Origin: Algoriphagus boseongensis
GTDB taxonomy: Bacteria > Bacteroidota > Bacteroidia > Cytophagales > Cyclobacteriaceae
Assembly (NCBI RefSeq): GCF_004362805.1
Contig: NZ_SNYF01000005.1
Coordinates: 742,691 to 796,059 of the forward strand
DNA: 53,369 nucleotides
Direction of reading: 5' to 3'
A program made the translations under genes and the position numbers. This document shows positions 8,092 to 15,961 of the stretch, one piece after another. Below the pieces are notes generated by a model. That model was not told the origin of the DNA. It did no database searches and saw only the letters and a program-made list of their open reading frames with translations. Within the stretch, counting starts at the first letter, position 1. The number at the start of each line of letters is the position of its first letter.

Positions 8092-9969
8092 TTATGCAAT
8101 TGTTCCTTTCCATTCATTTACGTTGCCGGCCATGTCGGTAACCCTCAAAATAACAGGACCTTTAAGCGTTTGTCCTTTGGGAGTTTCTGACCAAATCACG
8201 GCCTGTTTATGCTCGTATCTCATCAAAACCCATTTTCCATCTACCCAAGCCTCAAAACTTTTGATTCCAGAAAGATTATCCTTGATAGTAAATCGGATTC
8301 CCTGACTGTTTACCCGGATAGGTGAAACGGTCGGTTTGACTTGATCTTCGGCTAAAACAAAGCTACCAAAATTTCTGGTTTGGAATCGGATTTGGCCTCC
8401 TTCCCATTCTCCCCCTACGAAAGATCTGGCCCCATTTGCCGATCGCAAATAGACATGAGTTTTTGCTTTATCTCCTGAATATCCACTTACATCCCAAGTG
8501 ACTTCAATCGGATTCCATAGGTATTCAGTCGTTTCCTGTAATCTTAATACAGGTGCAGAGGATGAACCAGAAAAACCAACTCTTAAGTAGAGGTCTTCCA
8601 ATAAACTGTTTTCCTCTGTTTTTACCCGAAGCTTATCAGTGGCATGTAGGTGCTCTTTTCCAACTGGAAAATGTCCTAAAAGGTCTGGAACAAGAATCTC
8701 TGAACAAAGGTCAATTTTGGATGGGATACCAAATCTGAGATCCCACAAATAGGTTCTTGATTGAGCATCTTGGTAGGCAGGAAGAATTTCATAGACCTGA
8801 TTTCCAATGAAAAACTGAGCCAATCCACCTTTATCAGTTTGGGCAACCCGTATTTTCATGTGATGCTTGTAATAGGAGGTTTGGGCTTTTGCCGGAGCTG
8901 AACCGTCAGAAACTGTAGAATCTAAATCTGCTCCTGTAAGAGTTAAATTCACTAACCTGGAATTGTTGTAGGCATCAGAAAGCTTGATTTGAATATTTTC
9001 CTTTTGTCCTGCCTCTACCACGAAAACACCTGTTCCGGGGGTATTTGGAGTAAAGAAATCAAACTTCAGATCTGGTTGGAAGTAAAGTTTGGTAAAACGA
9101 TTTTGATGGGTGTGAAGCAAAAAATGACGGGTAAAATTAAAATCTACCTTATTAATTAGGACAGTATATAATGGTCCTTGATTTCCAGAAACTTCAAATT
9201 TTGGAAAGCCGTTTTGATTTTCCGCTCCATCCAGCTTATCATAACTCTGGATTTCCAATCCCACTTTTCCTGTCACTTTTATGGTCTCAGGAATTCGATA
9301 ACTTGAGCCGCTAAGAATAGGAGTGAGTTCAATTCTTTGGAATTTTCCATTTACTCTGCTGTCTATTTCTAGAGGAACAATTGCGATTTTTTGGGGAGTA
9401 GGGGGTATGTTATCCAAAATCTCCGGTAAGCCAGCCAATAAAGGATCCATTGCTCTATCCAAACTGTCCCGAATCTCAAAGTGCAAATGAGGGCCACCAG
9501 AGCTTCCGGTATTTCCTCCGTAAGCGATTAACTCACCCTTTTTTACTGGCAATTCTCCCGGTTGAGGATAGACCTCTAACTCATTTTGCTGGGCCTCGTA
9601 CATTTTCCCTACCATCCAGTCATGGAGTTTGGGATTGAAATTTCTCAAATGCCCATACAACGTGATGTTTCCACTCGGGTGTTTCAGGTAAATCACATTT
9701 CCATACCCAAATGAGGAAATTTTAATCCGATGAACCCATCCATCTGCAGCTGCATAAATTGGCTCTCCTTCTACTCCTCCAAATTTGTAGTCCAGGCCAG
9801 TATGAAAATGGTTTGGCCTGAGTTCGGAGAAGTTACCGGATAAGTAATTTCTTCCCCCTGGTTTGACAGGAGATCGGAAATAGCCTTTTTGGATTTCTTG
9901 GGCTAAAAGTCCTGTTGAAATCAAAAATCCTAGAAAGAGAAAAAAGAGAATAAGCTTACTTGACTTCAA
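8092..9969 (-). CDS. Secreted M23 family metallopeptidase
   Basis: A periplasmic or surface zinc endopeptidase of the M23 (lysostaphin/LytM) family, which cuts peptidoglycan cross-links. The preferred start is TTG at 9969, which gives a clean signal peptide (KSSKLILFFLFLGFLIST then GLLAQ). A GTG at 10014 in frame would add 15 residues and deepen the overlap with the FAH gene. From the TTG start the zinc ligands are His56 and Asp60 in HFHTGLDYK and His163 in PHLHFE, with His161 as catalytic base. The M23 domain ends near residue 180; the remaining 450 residues are beta-rich, probably Ig-like substrate or wall binding domains, ending in a segment VILRVTDMAGNVNEWKG. It overlaps the FAH gene by 14 bp. 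Confidence 0.88.
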   Translation of the reverse strand: MKSSKLILFFLFLGFLISTGLLAQEIQKGYFRSPVKPGGRNYLSGNFSELRPNHFHTGLDYKFGGVEGEPIYAAADGWVHRIKISSFGYGNVIYLKHPSGNITLYGHLRNFNPKLHDWMVGKMYEAQQNELEVYPQPGELPVKKGELIAYGGNTGSSGGPHLHFEIRDSLDRAMDPLLAGLPEILDNIPPTPQKIAIVPLEIDSRVNGKFQRIELTPILSGSSYRIPETIKVTGKVGLEIQSYDKLDGAENQNGFPKFEVSGNQGPLYTVLINKVDFNFTRHFLLHTHQNRFTKLYFQPDLKFDFFTPNTPGTGVFVVEAGQKENIQIKLSDAYNNSRLVNLTLTGADLDSTVSDGSAPAKAQTSYYKHHMKIRVAQTDKGGLAQFFIGNQVYEILPAYQDAQSRTYLWDLRFGIPSKIDLCSEILVPDLLGHFPVGKEHLHATDKLRVKTEENSLLEDLYLRVGFSGSSSAPVLRLQETTEYLWNPIEVTWDVSGYSGDKAKTHVYLRSANGARSFVGGEWEGGQIRFQTRNFGSFVLAEDQVKPTVSPIRVNSQGIRFTIKDNLSGIKSFEAWVDGKWVLMRYEHKQAVIWSETPKGQTLKGPVILRVTDMAGNVNEWKGTIA

Positions 9970-10567
9970 AATCCAGCATTTTTTCTGTTCCAATAAATCC
10001 AACCAAATGATCACCCACTTTTACGGGGCCCACTCCGGCAGGGGTTCCTGTGTATATTAAGTCTCCTTTTTTCAAAGTAAAAAACTGAGAGACATAGGAA
10101 ATGATCGTGGCAAAATCAAACAGCATCAAGCTGGTATTTCCTTGTTGTTTTACTTCCCCATTGATTTTTAAATGAAAATCTATGTCTTTTAAATCCTTGA
10201 AATCAGAAACTGATTTGAATTCCCCAATAGGTGCTGAACCATTGAATGACTTTGCAATTTCCCAAGGCAAGCCTTTCGCTTTGCATTGATCCTGAAGGTC
10301 TCGCGCAGTAAAGTCAATGCCCAAACCAATCTCCTCAAAATAGCGATGAGCAAACTGAGGTTGAATGTATTTTCCTTCCTTGGAAATTTTGAGGACTAGT
10401 TCTACTTCGTGGTGAATATTTTCTGAAAAATCAGGGTAGAAAAATGGTGCTCCTGCTTTAAGCAAAGCAGTATCTGGTTTAAGAAAAACGACAGGTTTGC
10501 CAGGTTTTTCATTTTTCAGTTCCTCAATATGAGCCGCGTAGTTCCGGCCGATGCAGATGATTTTCAT
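9956..10567 (-). CDS. Fumarylacetoacetate hydrolase (FAH) family protein
   Basis: A 203-residue cytosolic protein starting at MKIICIGRNYAAHIEEL (ATG at 10567; an upstream in-frame Met at 10639 adds a non-conserved tail). It has the FAH metal-binding Glu residues in HHEVELVLKI, the conserved FTARDLQDQCKAKGLPWEIAK and the C-terminal GDLIYTGTPAGVGPV. Single-domain proteins of this size hydrolyse, decarboxylate or isomerise 2-oxo acids; the FAHD1 branch decarboxylates oxaloacetate or cleaves acylpyruvates. The exact substrate is not readable. It appears to be the first gene of the FAH-M23-bcp-transketolase operon, after a 105-bp gap. Confidence 0.9.
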   Translation of the reverse strand: MKIICIGRNYAAHIEELKNEKPGKPVVFLKPDTALLKAGAPFFYPDFSENIHHEVELVLKISKEGKYIQPQFAHRYFEEIGLGIDFTARDLQDQCKAKGLPWEIAKSFNGSAPIGEFKSVSDFKDLKDIDFHLKINGEVKQQGNTSLMLFDFATIISYVSQFFTLKKGDLIYTGTPAGVGPVKVGDHLVGFIGTEKMLDFEVK

Positions 10568-10672
10568 GGGTTGATGTACTTTATCCGATGGGAAATCTTT
10601 GAAAATTTTCCGATGTGAAAATAAGCATATCCTTTTCAAAAAGCGGTCAAAAAGGACGGATAAAAGAGATTT

Positions 10673-11329
10673 TTACTCGGATGGCTGGAATCGTATCAGG
10701 AGATTTCCTTTTTCATCAAAAAACTCCAAAAAGCCATCCGGTGTGAGTTGATAGTGTGTGGTGGATTGGACAAAGCTAAAACCTCCTTCTTGAATTGGGC
10801 TTTGGGCTAAGCAAATTTTATCGGCCTCCAATCGATAATAGGTATCCACTAATTGGATTTTTCTTTCCCCTACTTCCCCCATACCTGTGATTCCCCTAAA
10901 ACAACCTCCATAAGTTTCGAGCGTTCTGCTTAGTTTTTGTATTCGAATAAAAATTGGAAAATAGGGTTGGTCGGGTAGAGGGATATTTTTCCAGGCCCCC
11001 TCGATATTGCCTATATAATCTTTCCTTTTCTCAAGTACCGATTTCAATTTCAGTTTTTGAGGAGGCTGATCCGCTTCATATTCTACTTTTAGCTTGTAAA
11101 AATACCCTTCTTCATATTCAAACCCTTTAATCTCGAAACTCTCAGTTCGGCGTTTCCAGCTAGAGTAATCCAGCTCTTCTTTATCTTGAGTAAGAAAAAA
11201 AATTCCTGCTTCGGCATTGGGGTAAAACTCGGTACCAAGTCGATACGGATAGACCCAAATGATTTTTGTCTCTTTTTCAGTACAGGAAAATAGTAGACAT
11301 AAAAACAACAGATATGCGTTTCTTCTCAC
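10673..11329 (-). CDS. DUF4377/META-like lipoprotein, diverged paralogue
   Basis: A 218-residue lipoprotein (CLLFSC, Cys16). Segment by segment it parallels the next gene at 11440: IIWV near the start, IKGFEYEEGYFYKLKVE against IEGFDYEPGFLYQIKVE, a GGCFRGITG loop where the neighbour has GCNTVRGGF, and a matching C-terminus DGFLEFFDEKGNLLIRFQ. It therefore looks like a tandem paralogue with a DUF4377 domain followed by a degenerate META-type domain. Unlike its neighbour it lacks the paired Cys of the DUF4377 signature. Its function is unknown; META-domain proteins are envelope or stress-linked lipoproteins. Confidence 0.75.
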   Translation of the reverse strand: MRRNAYLLFLCLLFSCTEKETKIIWVYPYRLGTEFYPNAEAGIFFLTQDKEELDYSSWKRRTESFEIKGFEYEEGYFYKLKVEYEADQPPQKLKLKSVLEKRKDYIGNIEGAWKNIPLPDQPYFPIFIRIQKLSRTLETYGGCFRGITGMGEVGERKIQLVDTYYRLEADKICLAQSPIQEGGFSFVQSTTHYQLTPDGFLEFFDEKGNLLIRFQPSE

Positions 11330-11439
11330 TGAATTTTAAAAATAGAACAATTCAAAACTAAACCCTATCCATTCAAATCAACTCTCAGAAAACGCAAAGC
11401 ACGAACAAAATTTTTGTTGATTTTGCAAAAATGCTTCTC

Positions 11440-12126
11440 CTAATCCACCGCCTGTAGCATCATCAGATTTTTACCCTCCTCATCCATTAGGTAAAGAATC
11501 CTATTTTCGATTTTATAGGTTCTGATTTTTTCTAGTGCTTTTTGCACATCAAGTTCCACTTCCATATTAGGACATGCCATCATCGTGCTTGCCCCGGGGC
11601 CAAGCAGAATTTTAGAATCCCCAGGAATAGAAAATCCCCCTCTGACAGTATTGCAACCCATATTTCCGAAAAAAGTACCCTCGGATCCTTGGAATTCAAA
11701 AATCAAGGGTTCGTTTTTATTTGAAGATTTCGGGTCTTGAAATCTTCCCACGTAAATCACCTTCCAGATATTCGTCAGTGCCAATCTTGGATCCGGTTTT
11801 TTACTGATTACTTCGACCAATTTGTAAGAAAGGGAAGAGGCATCTGCTGGAATAGGCTCTTTCTTTTTGGTTACCTCTACTTTGATTTGGTATAAAAATC
11901 CAGGTTCATAGTCAAATCCTTCAATTGCATCATAAAACAGTTTCCACTTCCCTGATTCCCATTCTGCTTCTTTTTGAATTTGAAAGCAGGTCATTTGGCT
12001 TACTCCAACACAATCAACCCGAGCGGAATTAATCCACCAGATTTCTGTTTCGAATTCTTCTGTTTGTTCTTTTTGACAAGTTGTAGCCATTAAAAGAAGG
12101 TTGAGGAGGAGTAGGATAGTTTTCAT
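11440..12126 (-). CDS. DUF4377 and META domain lipoprotein
   Basis: A 228-residue lipoprotein (ATTC, Cys17). The N-terminal DUF4377 domain is recognisable from WWINSARVDCVGVSQMTCFQ and IEGFDYEPGFLYQIKVEV. The C-terminal META domain (HslJ-like) shows GNMGCNTVRGGF, GPGASTMMACPNMEVELDV and IENRILYLMDEEGKNLMML; the ACP...E core is the classic META motif. It is likely anchored to the envelope. Its start is one base from the stop of the SGNH hydrolase at 12128, suggesting co-transcription in the order LD-carboxypeptidase, SGNH hydrolase, this gene. Confidence 0.85.
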   Translation of the reverse strand: MKTILLLLNLLLMATTCQKEQTEEFETEIWWINSARVDCVGVSQMTCFQIQKEAEWESGKWKLFYDAIEGFDYEPGFLYQIKVEVTKKKEPIPADASSLSYKLVEVISKKPDPRLALTNIWKVIYVGRFQDPKSSNKNEPLIFEFQGSEGTFFGNMGCNTVRGGFSIPGDSKILLGPGASTMMACPNMEVELDVQKALEKIRTYKIENRILYLMDEEGKNLMMLQAVD

Positions 12127-12127
12127 G

Positions 12128-12826
12128 CTAGAATTTCATTTTTTGAACCTCTTTAAGAATTTTTTCAGTCCATCTGGAATAGACTAAGCCAGAGGGATGA
12201 AGTTGATCGTCGACCACCATTTCAGGCTTCGCTCCGATCTTTCTATAGTCTTTAGTGATCTCAACGAAGGCTACTCCATATTGGCTACATATCTTTTCTT
12301 TTGCGGAGTTATAGGCGTCAATTTCACTGGCTACCTTTTTAGGATCTACTCCTTTATTTGTTGCAAAAGGGGAAACTCCCCAATCTGGGATCGAAATCAC
12401 GACCACGTGCTCTTTTTTGCCCCTGGCTAAAGAAATAGCTCTTTTAAGCATGGCCTCAAATTCTTTTTCATAATCTGAAACTGGTCTGCCTCGGTATTGA
12501 TTATTTACGCCAATGAGTAAGGTGACCAAATCATACCCTTCAGAAGAAGTATTCGCCGCTTGAATTCCTGCTTCCAATTCGTCCACTGTCCAACCTGTTT
12601 TGGCTATGATTTGAGGTTTGGAAAAGGAAAATTTTCCTTGTTGGGCTAATGCTGATACCAATTGATTCGGATATCGCTCGTTTTCTGCAACTCCCTCACC
12701 AATGGTATAACTATCGCCTAGCGCTAAATAGGTGAGTTTTTCTTCTTGAGGAATTGAGTTTTCAGTAGTGTGAAGCATGGAAATTATCAGTAAACCAAAA
12801 GTGAAAAAGGAGGAAAATAGATTCAT
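12128..12826 (-). CDS. Secreted SGNH/GDSL hydrolase
   Basis: A 232-residue protein with a hydrophobic N-terminal signal. It carries the SGNH catalytic blocks: block I LALGDSYTIGEGV with nucleophile Ser39, an Asn block LLIGVNNQYRG, and block V DQLHPSGL with Asp207 and His210. The family contains esterases, lipases and carbohydrate deacetylases acting in the periplasm or outside. It lies 5 bp downstream of the LD-carboxypeptidase gene, so a role in peptidoglycan or envelope glycan modification is possible, but this is inference from neighbourhood only. Confidence 0.9.
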   Translation of the reverse strand: MNLFSSFFTFGLLIISMLHTTENSIPQEEKLTYLALGDSYTIGEGVAENERYPNQLVSALAQQGKFSFSKPQIIAKTGWTVDELEAGIQAANTSSEGYDLVTLLIGVNNQYRGRPVSDYEKEFEAMLKRAISLARGKKEHVVVISIPDWGVSPFATNKGVDPKKVASEIDAYNSAKEKICSQYGVAFVEITKDYRKIGAKPEMVVDDQLHPSGLVYSRWTEKILKEVQKMKF

Positions 12827-12831
12827 CGTAT

Positions 12832-13872
12832 TTAAGATTGAAAGATAGGCTCTGTTAAAGTGATAGTTCCTTCGTTAGCATTTAGTCTGACTTGGGCACC
12901 TACAGGGATAATAAATTGTTTGGGAATATGACCAATCATAGCACCGATATAGGCTGGAATTCCTAAAGGCTTGATGTATTGGTCCATGATTTCATCTACG
13001 GTCATTGCCCCATATCCACCTCCGGGTTTGCAGTCATTGCATTGTCCAAAAACAAAGCCTTTGATTTTGCTTAAGGTGCCATTCAATTGTAAGGTACTCA
13101 TCATCCGATCGATTCGATAAGGGTCTTCTCCGATGTCTTCAATGAATAAAATAGCATCTTGAAAATCAGGATAATAAGGAGTCCCTGATAAAGCTGAAAG
13201 CACGGTCAAATTTCCTCCCAAAATCTTTCCTTCAGCGATGCCGGAAGTAAGGGTTTGGATTCTGTTGGCCTTGACTACCAATTCATCACCTTTGCTTGCT
13301 TCGTTTTTATAAGTGACTAATGACTTTTCAAAAAACACTTTTTCAAATTGCTTTACATTAAAGCTATTCCAGCTTCCTGATCCATTTGGTCCATGGAAAG
13401 AAATCAAACCAGTTTGGCTATGAAGAGCACAATGTAGAGCCGTGATATCCGAATAGCCTAGAATCGGCTTAGGATTGTTTTTGACAACAGAATAATCTAT
13501 CAAAGGCAGAATTCTAGCTGCTCCAGATCCTCCTCGAATGCAGATAATAGCTTTGATTTCGGGGTTCGCAAACATCGCATTAAGATCTGCGGCTCTTTCC
13601 TCATCAGTCCCAGCCAAATGACCGAACCGATTTTTGAGATTTTCTCCCAAAACTACCTCAAATCCCAAGGCCTCCATCGCTTCCTTGGCATAGGTGAATT
13701 CCATTCGGTCAGCAGTAGCCGCAGAGGGACTGATTATCCCAACTTTATCTCCTTTTTTGATAGGATTGGGTAAAAGTCGAATGGGCGAGGAGGATTTTTT
13801 TGAATCAAAACTCAGAAACGGGGCTGTGGCAGCTACCAATCCTATGGATTTGAGAAAAGATCGTTTGTTCAT
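12832..13872 (-). CDS. LD-carboxypeptidase (peptidase S66 family)
   Basis: A 346-residue S66 peptidase that removes the terminal D-alanine from tetrapeptide stems in peptidoglycan recycling. The N-terminus MNKRSFLKSIGLVAATAPFLSF resembles a Tat or Sec signal, suggesting export, whereas many LdcA proteins are cytosolic. Family features are GDKVGIISPSA, IICIRGGSGAARILP, the nucleophile elbow ILGYSDITALH (probable catalytic Ser141), LFIEDIGEDPYRIDR (Glu candidate) and GAMIGHIPKQFIIPVG (His candidate). The length is normal. It starts an apparent operon with the SGNH hydrolase. Confidence 0.9.
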   Translation of the reverse strand: MNKRSFLKSIGLVAATAPFLSFDSKKSSSPIRLLPNPIKKGDKVGIISPSAATADRMEFTYAKEAMEALGFEVVLGENLKNRFGHLAGTDEERAADLNAMFANPEIKAIICIRGGSGAARILPLIDYSVVKNNPKPILGYSDITALHCALHSQTGLISFHGPNGSGSWNSFNVKQFEKVFFEKSLVTYKNEASKGDELVVKANRIQTLTSGIAEGKILGGNLTVLSALSGTPYYPDFQDAILFIEDIGEDPYRIDRMMSTLQLNGTLSKIKGFVFGQCNDCKPGGGYGAMTVDEIMDQYIKPLGIPAYIGAMIGHIPKQFIIPVGAQVRLNANEGTITLTEPIFQS

Positions 13873-13930
13873 GTTCAGAGAAATTCAGGTGGAAAAATAC
13901 TTTCTTTTTCTGATACATGCTTTATGAATT

Positions 13931-13950
13931 ACCCTGTCCATTGACAGGGT
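13931..13950 (-). terminator. Stem-loop, weak terminator or attenuator
   Basis: ACCCTGTC (13931-13938) pairs perfectly with GACAGGGT (13943-13950) around a 4-base loop, 6 bp after the stop of the membrane protein at 13957. No long T run follows on the minus strand, so termination may be weak. Confidence 0.55.
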
Positions 13951-13956
13951 TTGAAT

Positions 13957-14544
13957 TCAATTTTTTAATTCTGACAGTAATTTTTCCAGACTCTCGATGA
14001 TAGGTTGGGAATTTTTTTCAAAGGCCTTTCTCTTTTTTCTTAAAGTAAACCACATGACGAATGCTATCAATAGCGTAGCACCAATGTGGGCACTCAGCCT
14101 AGCTTGTAAGCTAAGTGGAGCCAAAACTGCCAAATATCCCAGATTAATGGCCACAGCCAATAAAACACCATAGGTTATCATGTGCTTTTGGATGATTTTT
14201 CCGCGGAGTTTTAGCTTTTGGATATGTTCCTCCAAATAGTCCCGTTGATTGTATAGGTCAGAATTTTCCACCTTTCTAAGGAGTGATTTGCTGTTTAGCC
14301 AGATTACCCATCCCATTCCAAGGCTGATAAGTAAGAGAGCGAGTAGACCAAATACACTGTCTTTAAGCGGAAGAACAAAAGTCAAAATTACAATGGTAAT
14401 CGGAGTGCAAATCAGTCCAATCATCCATTCCATTTTTTGCTTCTTTTCAGTGGCTTTCATTTGCTGAATTAGTCCACTGAGGTCAAAATTAGTGGCTTTC
14501 TGGCTTTGCCAAAGTTGCTGTATATCGTTGAAATTAGTTTCCAT
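13957..14544 (-). CDS. Membrane protein encoded with an ECF sigma factor
   Basis: A 195-residue protein from ATG 14544 (METNFNDIQQLWQSQKATNF); a longer in-frame start at 14607 would sit inside the sigma gene. It has a soluble N-terminal region of about 45 residues, two membrane helices (MIGLICTPITIVILTFVLPL and VFGLLALLLISLGMGWVIWL), a charged cytosolic stretch, and two more helices near GVLLAVAINLGYLAVLA and HIGATLLIAFVMWF. It overlaps the sigma gene's 3' end by 11 bp. That position is where anti-sigma factors are found, but no zinc-binding HxxxCxxC motif is present. I do not recognise a named family. Confidence 0.8.
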   Translation of the reverse strand: METNFNDIQQLWQSQKATNFDLSGLIQQMKATEKKQKMEWMIGLICTPITIVILTFVLPLKDSVFGLLALLLISLGMGWVIWLNSKSLLRKVENSDLYNQRDYLEEHIQKLKLRGKIIQKHMITYGVLLAVAINLGYLAVLAPLSLQARLSAHIGATLLIAFVMWFTLRKKRKAFEKNSQPIIESLEKLLSELKN

Positions 14545-15046
14545 GAGTTTGAGGATTGAGTTTTTGAGTAAGCGTGGCTTTGATTCGGTTGACTTTGACT
14601 GCCACATAGTTTTCAGAAATGCCAGTGATTTCTGAGATCATTTTGTAAGGACTTCCTTCAAGAAGAAGGGTTGCAATGACCCTGTCGAGTTTAGGGAGTT
14701 CGGAAATAGCGGAATAAAGTAGCTGAAGCTGATTTTCAGTTTCTGAAATTTTGTTTTCAGGCTCTGCAAAATCCAGATGATCTGGTATTTCAGAATTCTT
14801 CTCCTCCTTCTTTTTTTCTTTTGCCGAAAAGGTCAAAGCAGTATTGTAAGCGATTCTGTAGATCCAGGTGCTGATTTCGCTTTCACCTTTGAATGAGTCT
14901 AGATTTCTCCAGATTTTGATCAGAATCTCCTGAAAGAGGTCCTTGGTAAGGTCTGGATCTCTCATAAATCCCAAACAGAGTCTAAAGACCTTGTCCTTGT
15001 GATCCTGGTAGATCTTTTCAAACTGTATTTCTTTCTGGGACTTCAT
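14534..15046 (-). CDS. ECF RNA polymerase sigma factor
   Basis: A 170-residue sigma-70 family protein. Region 2 reads FEKIYQDHKDKVFRLCLGFM then DPDLTKDLFQEILIKIWRNL and STWIYRIAYNTAL; region 4 reads LPKLDRVIATLLLEGSPYKM then ISEITGISENYVAVKVNRIK, an ordinary helix-turn-helix. It redirects RNA polymerase to a small regulon, usually envelope stress or uptake. The start codon overlaps the stop of the alpha/beta hydrolase by 4 bp, and the downstream membrane protein overlaps its end by 11 bp, so the three are translationally coupled. An ECF-like promoter stands upstream of the hydrolase. Confidence 0.93.
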   Translation of the reverse strand: MKSQKEIQFEKIYQDHKDKVFRLCLGFMRDPDLTKDLFQEILIKIWRNLDSFKGESEISTWIYRIAYNTALTFSAKEKKKEEKNSEIPDHLDFAEPENKISETENQLQLLYSAISELPKLDRVIATLLLEGSPYKMISEITGISENYVAVKVNRIKATLTQKLNPQTHGN

Positions 15047-15897
15047 TTAAGAAACTGATTTAATTGTTCCAAAAACCACTCAGGGTTGTCCCACATGATA
15101 AAATGATGAGCTGTGGGAGCCATTTCAATTTGGACATTTTGAGCCAATTGGTATTGATTTTGAAAATTTTGTAGCACACTTTCCTCTGTCAAACCATAGT
15201 TTTTCCCAGAATACCAAGCACCTAAAACCAATAGTGGAGTATTCACTTCGGCTAAATCCTCTCGGTAGTCATTAGTCATCAACTCATACATAGCTTGGGC
15301 CGTGGTCAATCTGTCGCTTTGCAGGCTCCATTCTACCGCCAAAGGCAATTTTTCCGAATTGGAGGTCATGATTGGTAGGGTAGCTTCTTGCTGAGCCCGA
15401 TATTGAGCTGGACTTTGAGCAAGCATTAATTCTTTCATTTGCTCGGCCATTGGCCTCATATTTTCGGCTGAAGCTGCGGGATTGAAGGCTGCGGAATAGA
15501 AGGGGTAGGAGTCCACTATGACTGCTTTTTCGATTTTATCGGGAAGATTTTTTGCCAAGTGAAGAGAAAGAAATCCTCCCAAACTGTGTCCAATAAGGAT
15601 AATTTGTTTGGGTTGCTTCTTAATATATTCCTCCAGCAAGTTTTCCATAGTAGAAATGAAACCAGCCTGTAAGTCTGTGGAAGGATTAGTCCCAAATCCT
15701 GGAAGGGTAACTACATGACATTCGAAATTTTGGGAAAGATTTTCCACAGTTTCATCCCAAACCTCTCCGGAAGAAGCGAGTCCAGGAATCAGTAAAACAG
15801 CAGGTCCTTTTCCGGAAACTTTTACTTGAAGCTCTTGGGAAAAGCTCAAGGATACGTTGGAGAAAATCACAAAGAATAGAAGAATAAACTTTTTCAT
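15043..15897 (-). CDS. Exported alpha/beta hydrolase
   Basis: A 284-residue protein with a signal peptide (KKFILLFFVIFSNVSLSFSQ). It has an oxyanion segment LLIPGLASSGEVW, the nucleophile elbow LIGHSLGGFL with Ser105, and a probable catalytic His in MAPTAHHFIMWDNPEWF near the C-terminus. The family cleaves ester, amide or C-C bonds; the substrate is unknown. It is the first gene of the operon with the ECF sigma factor and the membrane protein, so it may be a target of that sigma factor as well as a co-transcribed gene. Confidence 0.88.
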   Translation of the reverse strand: MKKFILLFFVIFSNVSLSFSQELQVKVSGKGPAVLLIPGLASSGEVWDETVENLSQNFECHVVTLPGFGTNPSTDLQAGFISTMENLLEEYIKKQPKQIILIGHSLGGFLSLHLAKNLPDKIEKAVIVDSYPFYSAAFNPAASAENMRPMAEQMKELMLAQSPAQYRAQQEATLPIMTSNSEKLPLAVEWSLQSDRLTTAQAMYELMTNDYREDLAEVNTPLLVLGAWYSGKNYGLTEESVLQNFQNQYQLAQNVQIEMAPTAHHFIMWDNPEWFLEQLNQFLK

Positions 15898-15916
15898 GGG
15901 TTTAGTTTTTTCTTCT

Positions 15917-15944
15917 TTAGACCCAGTTAGGTGAAAAACCTTAC
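15917..15944 (-). promoter_or_regulatory. Putative ECF-sigma promoter upstream of the hydrolase-sigma operon
   Basis: On the minus strand a GTAAGG (15944-15939) is followed after 16 bp by GTCTAA (15922-15917), about 20 bp before the hydrolase ATG. A GTAA...GTCTAA arrangement with a 16-bp spacer fits ECF promoters, and resembles elements seen upstream of autoregulated ECF genes in Bacteroidota (from memory). The assignment is inferred from pattern and position. Confidence 0.5.
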
Positions 15945-15961
15945 AGAGAAATGAAAAAAAT

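Noticed and set aside
14544..14607. Longer N-terminus for the membrane protein after the sigma factor
   Set aside because: The extension lies inside the sigma gene and lacks a sensible start context; METNFNDIQQLW is the better start.
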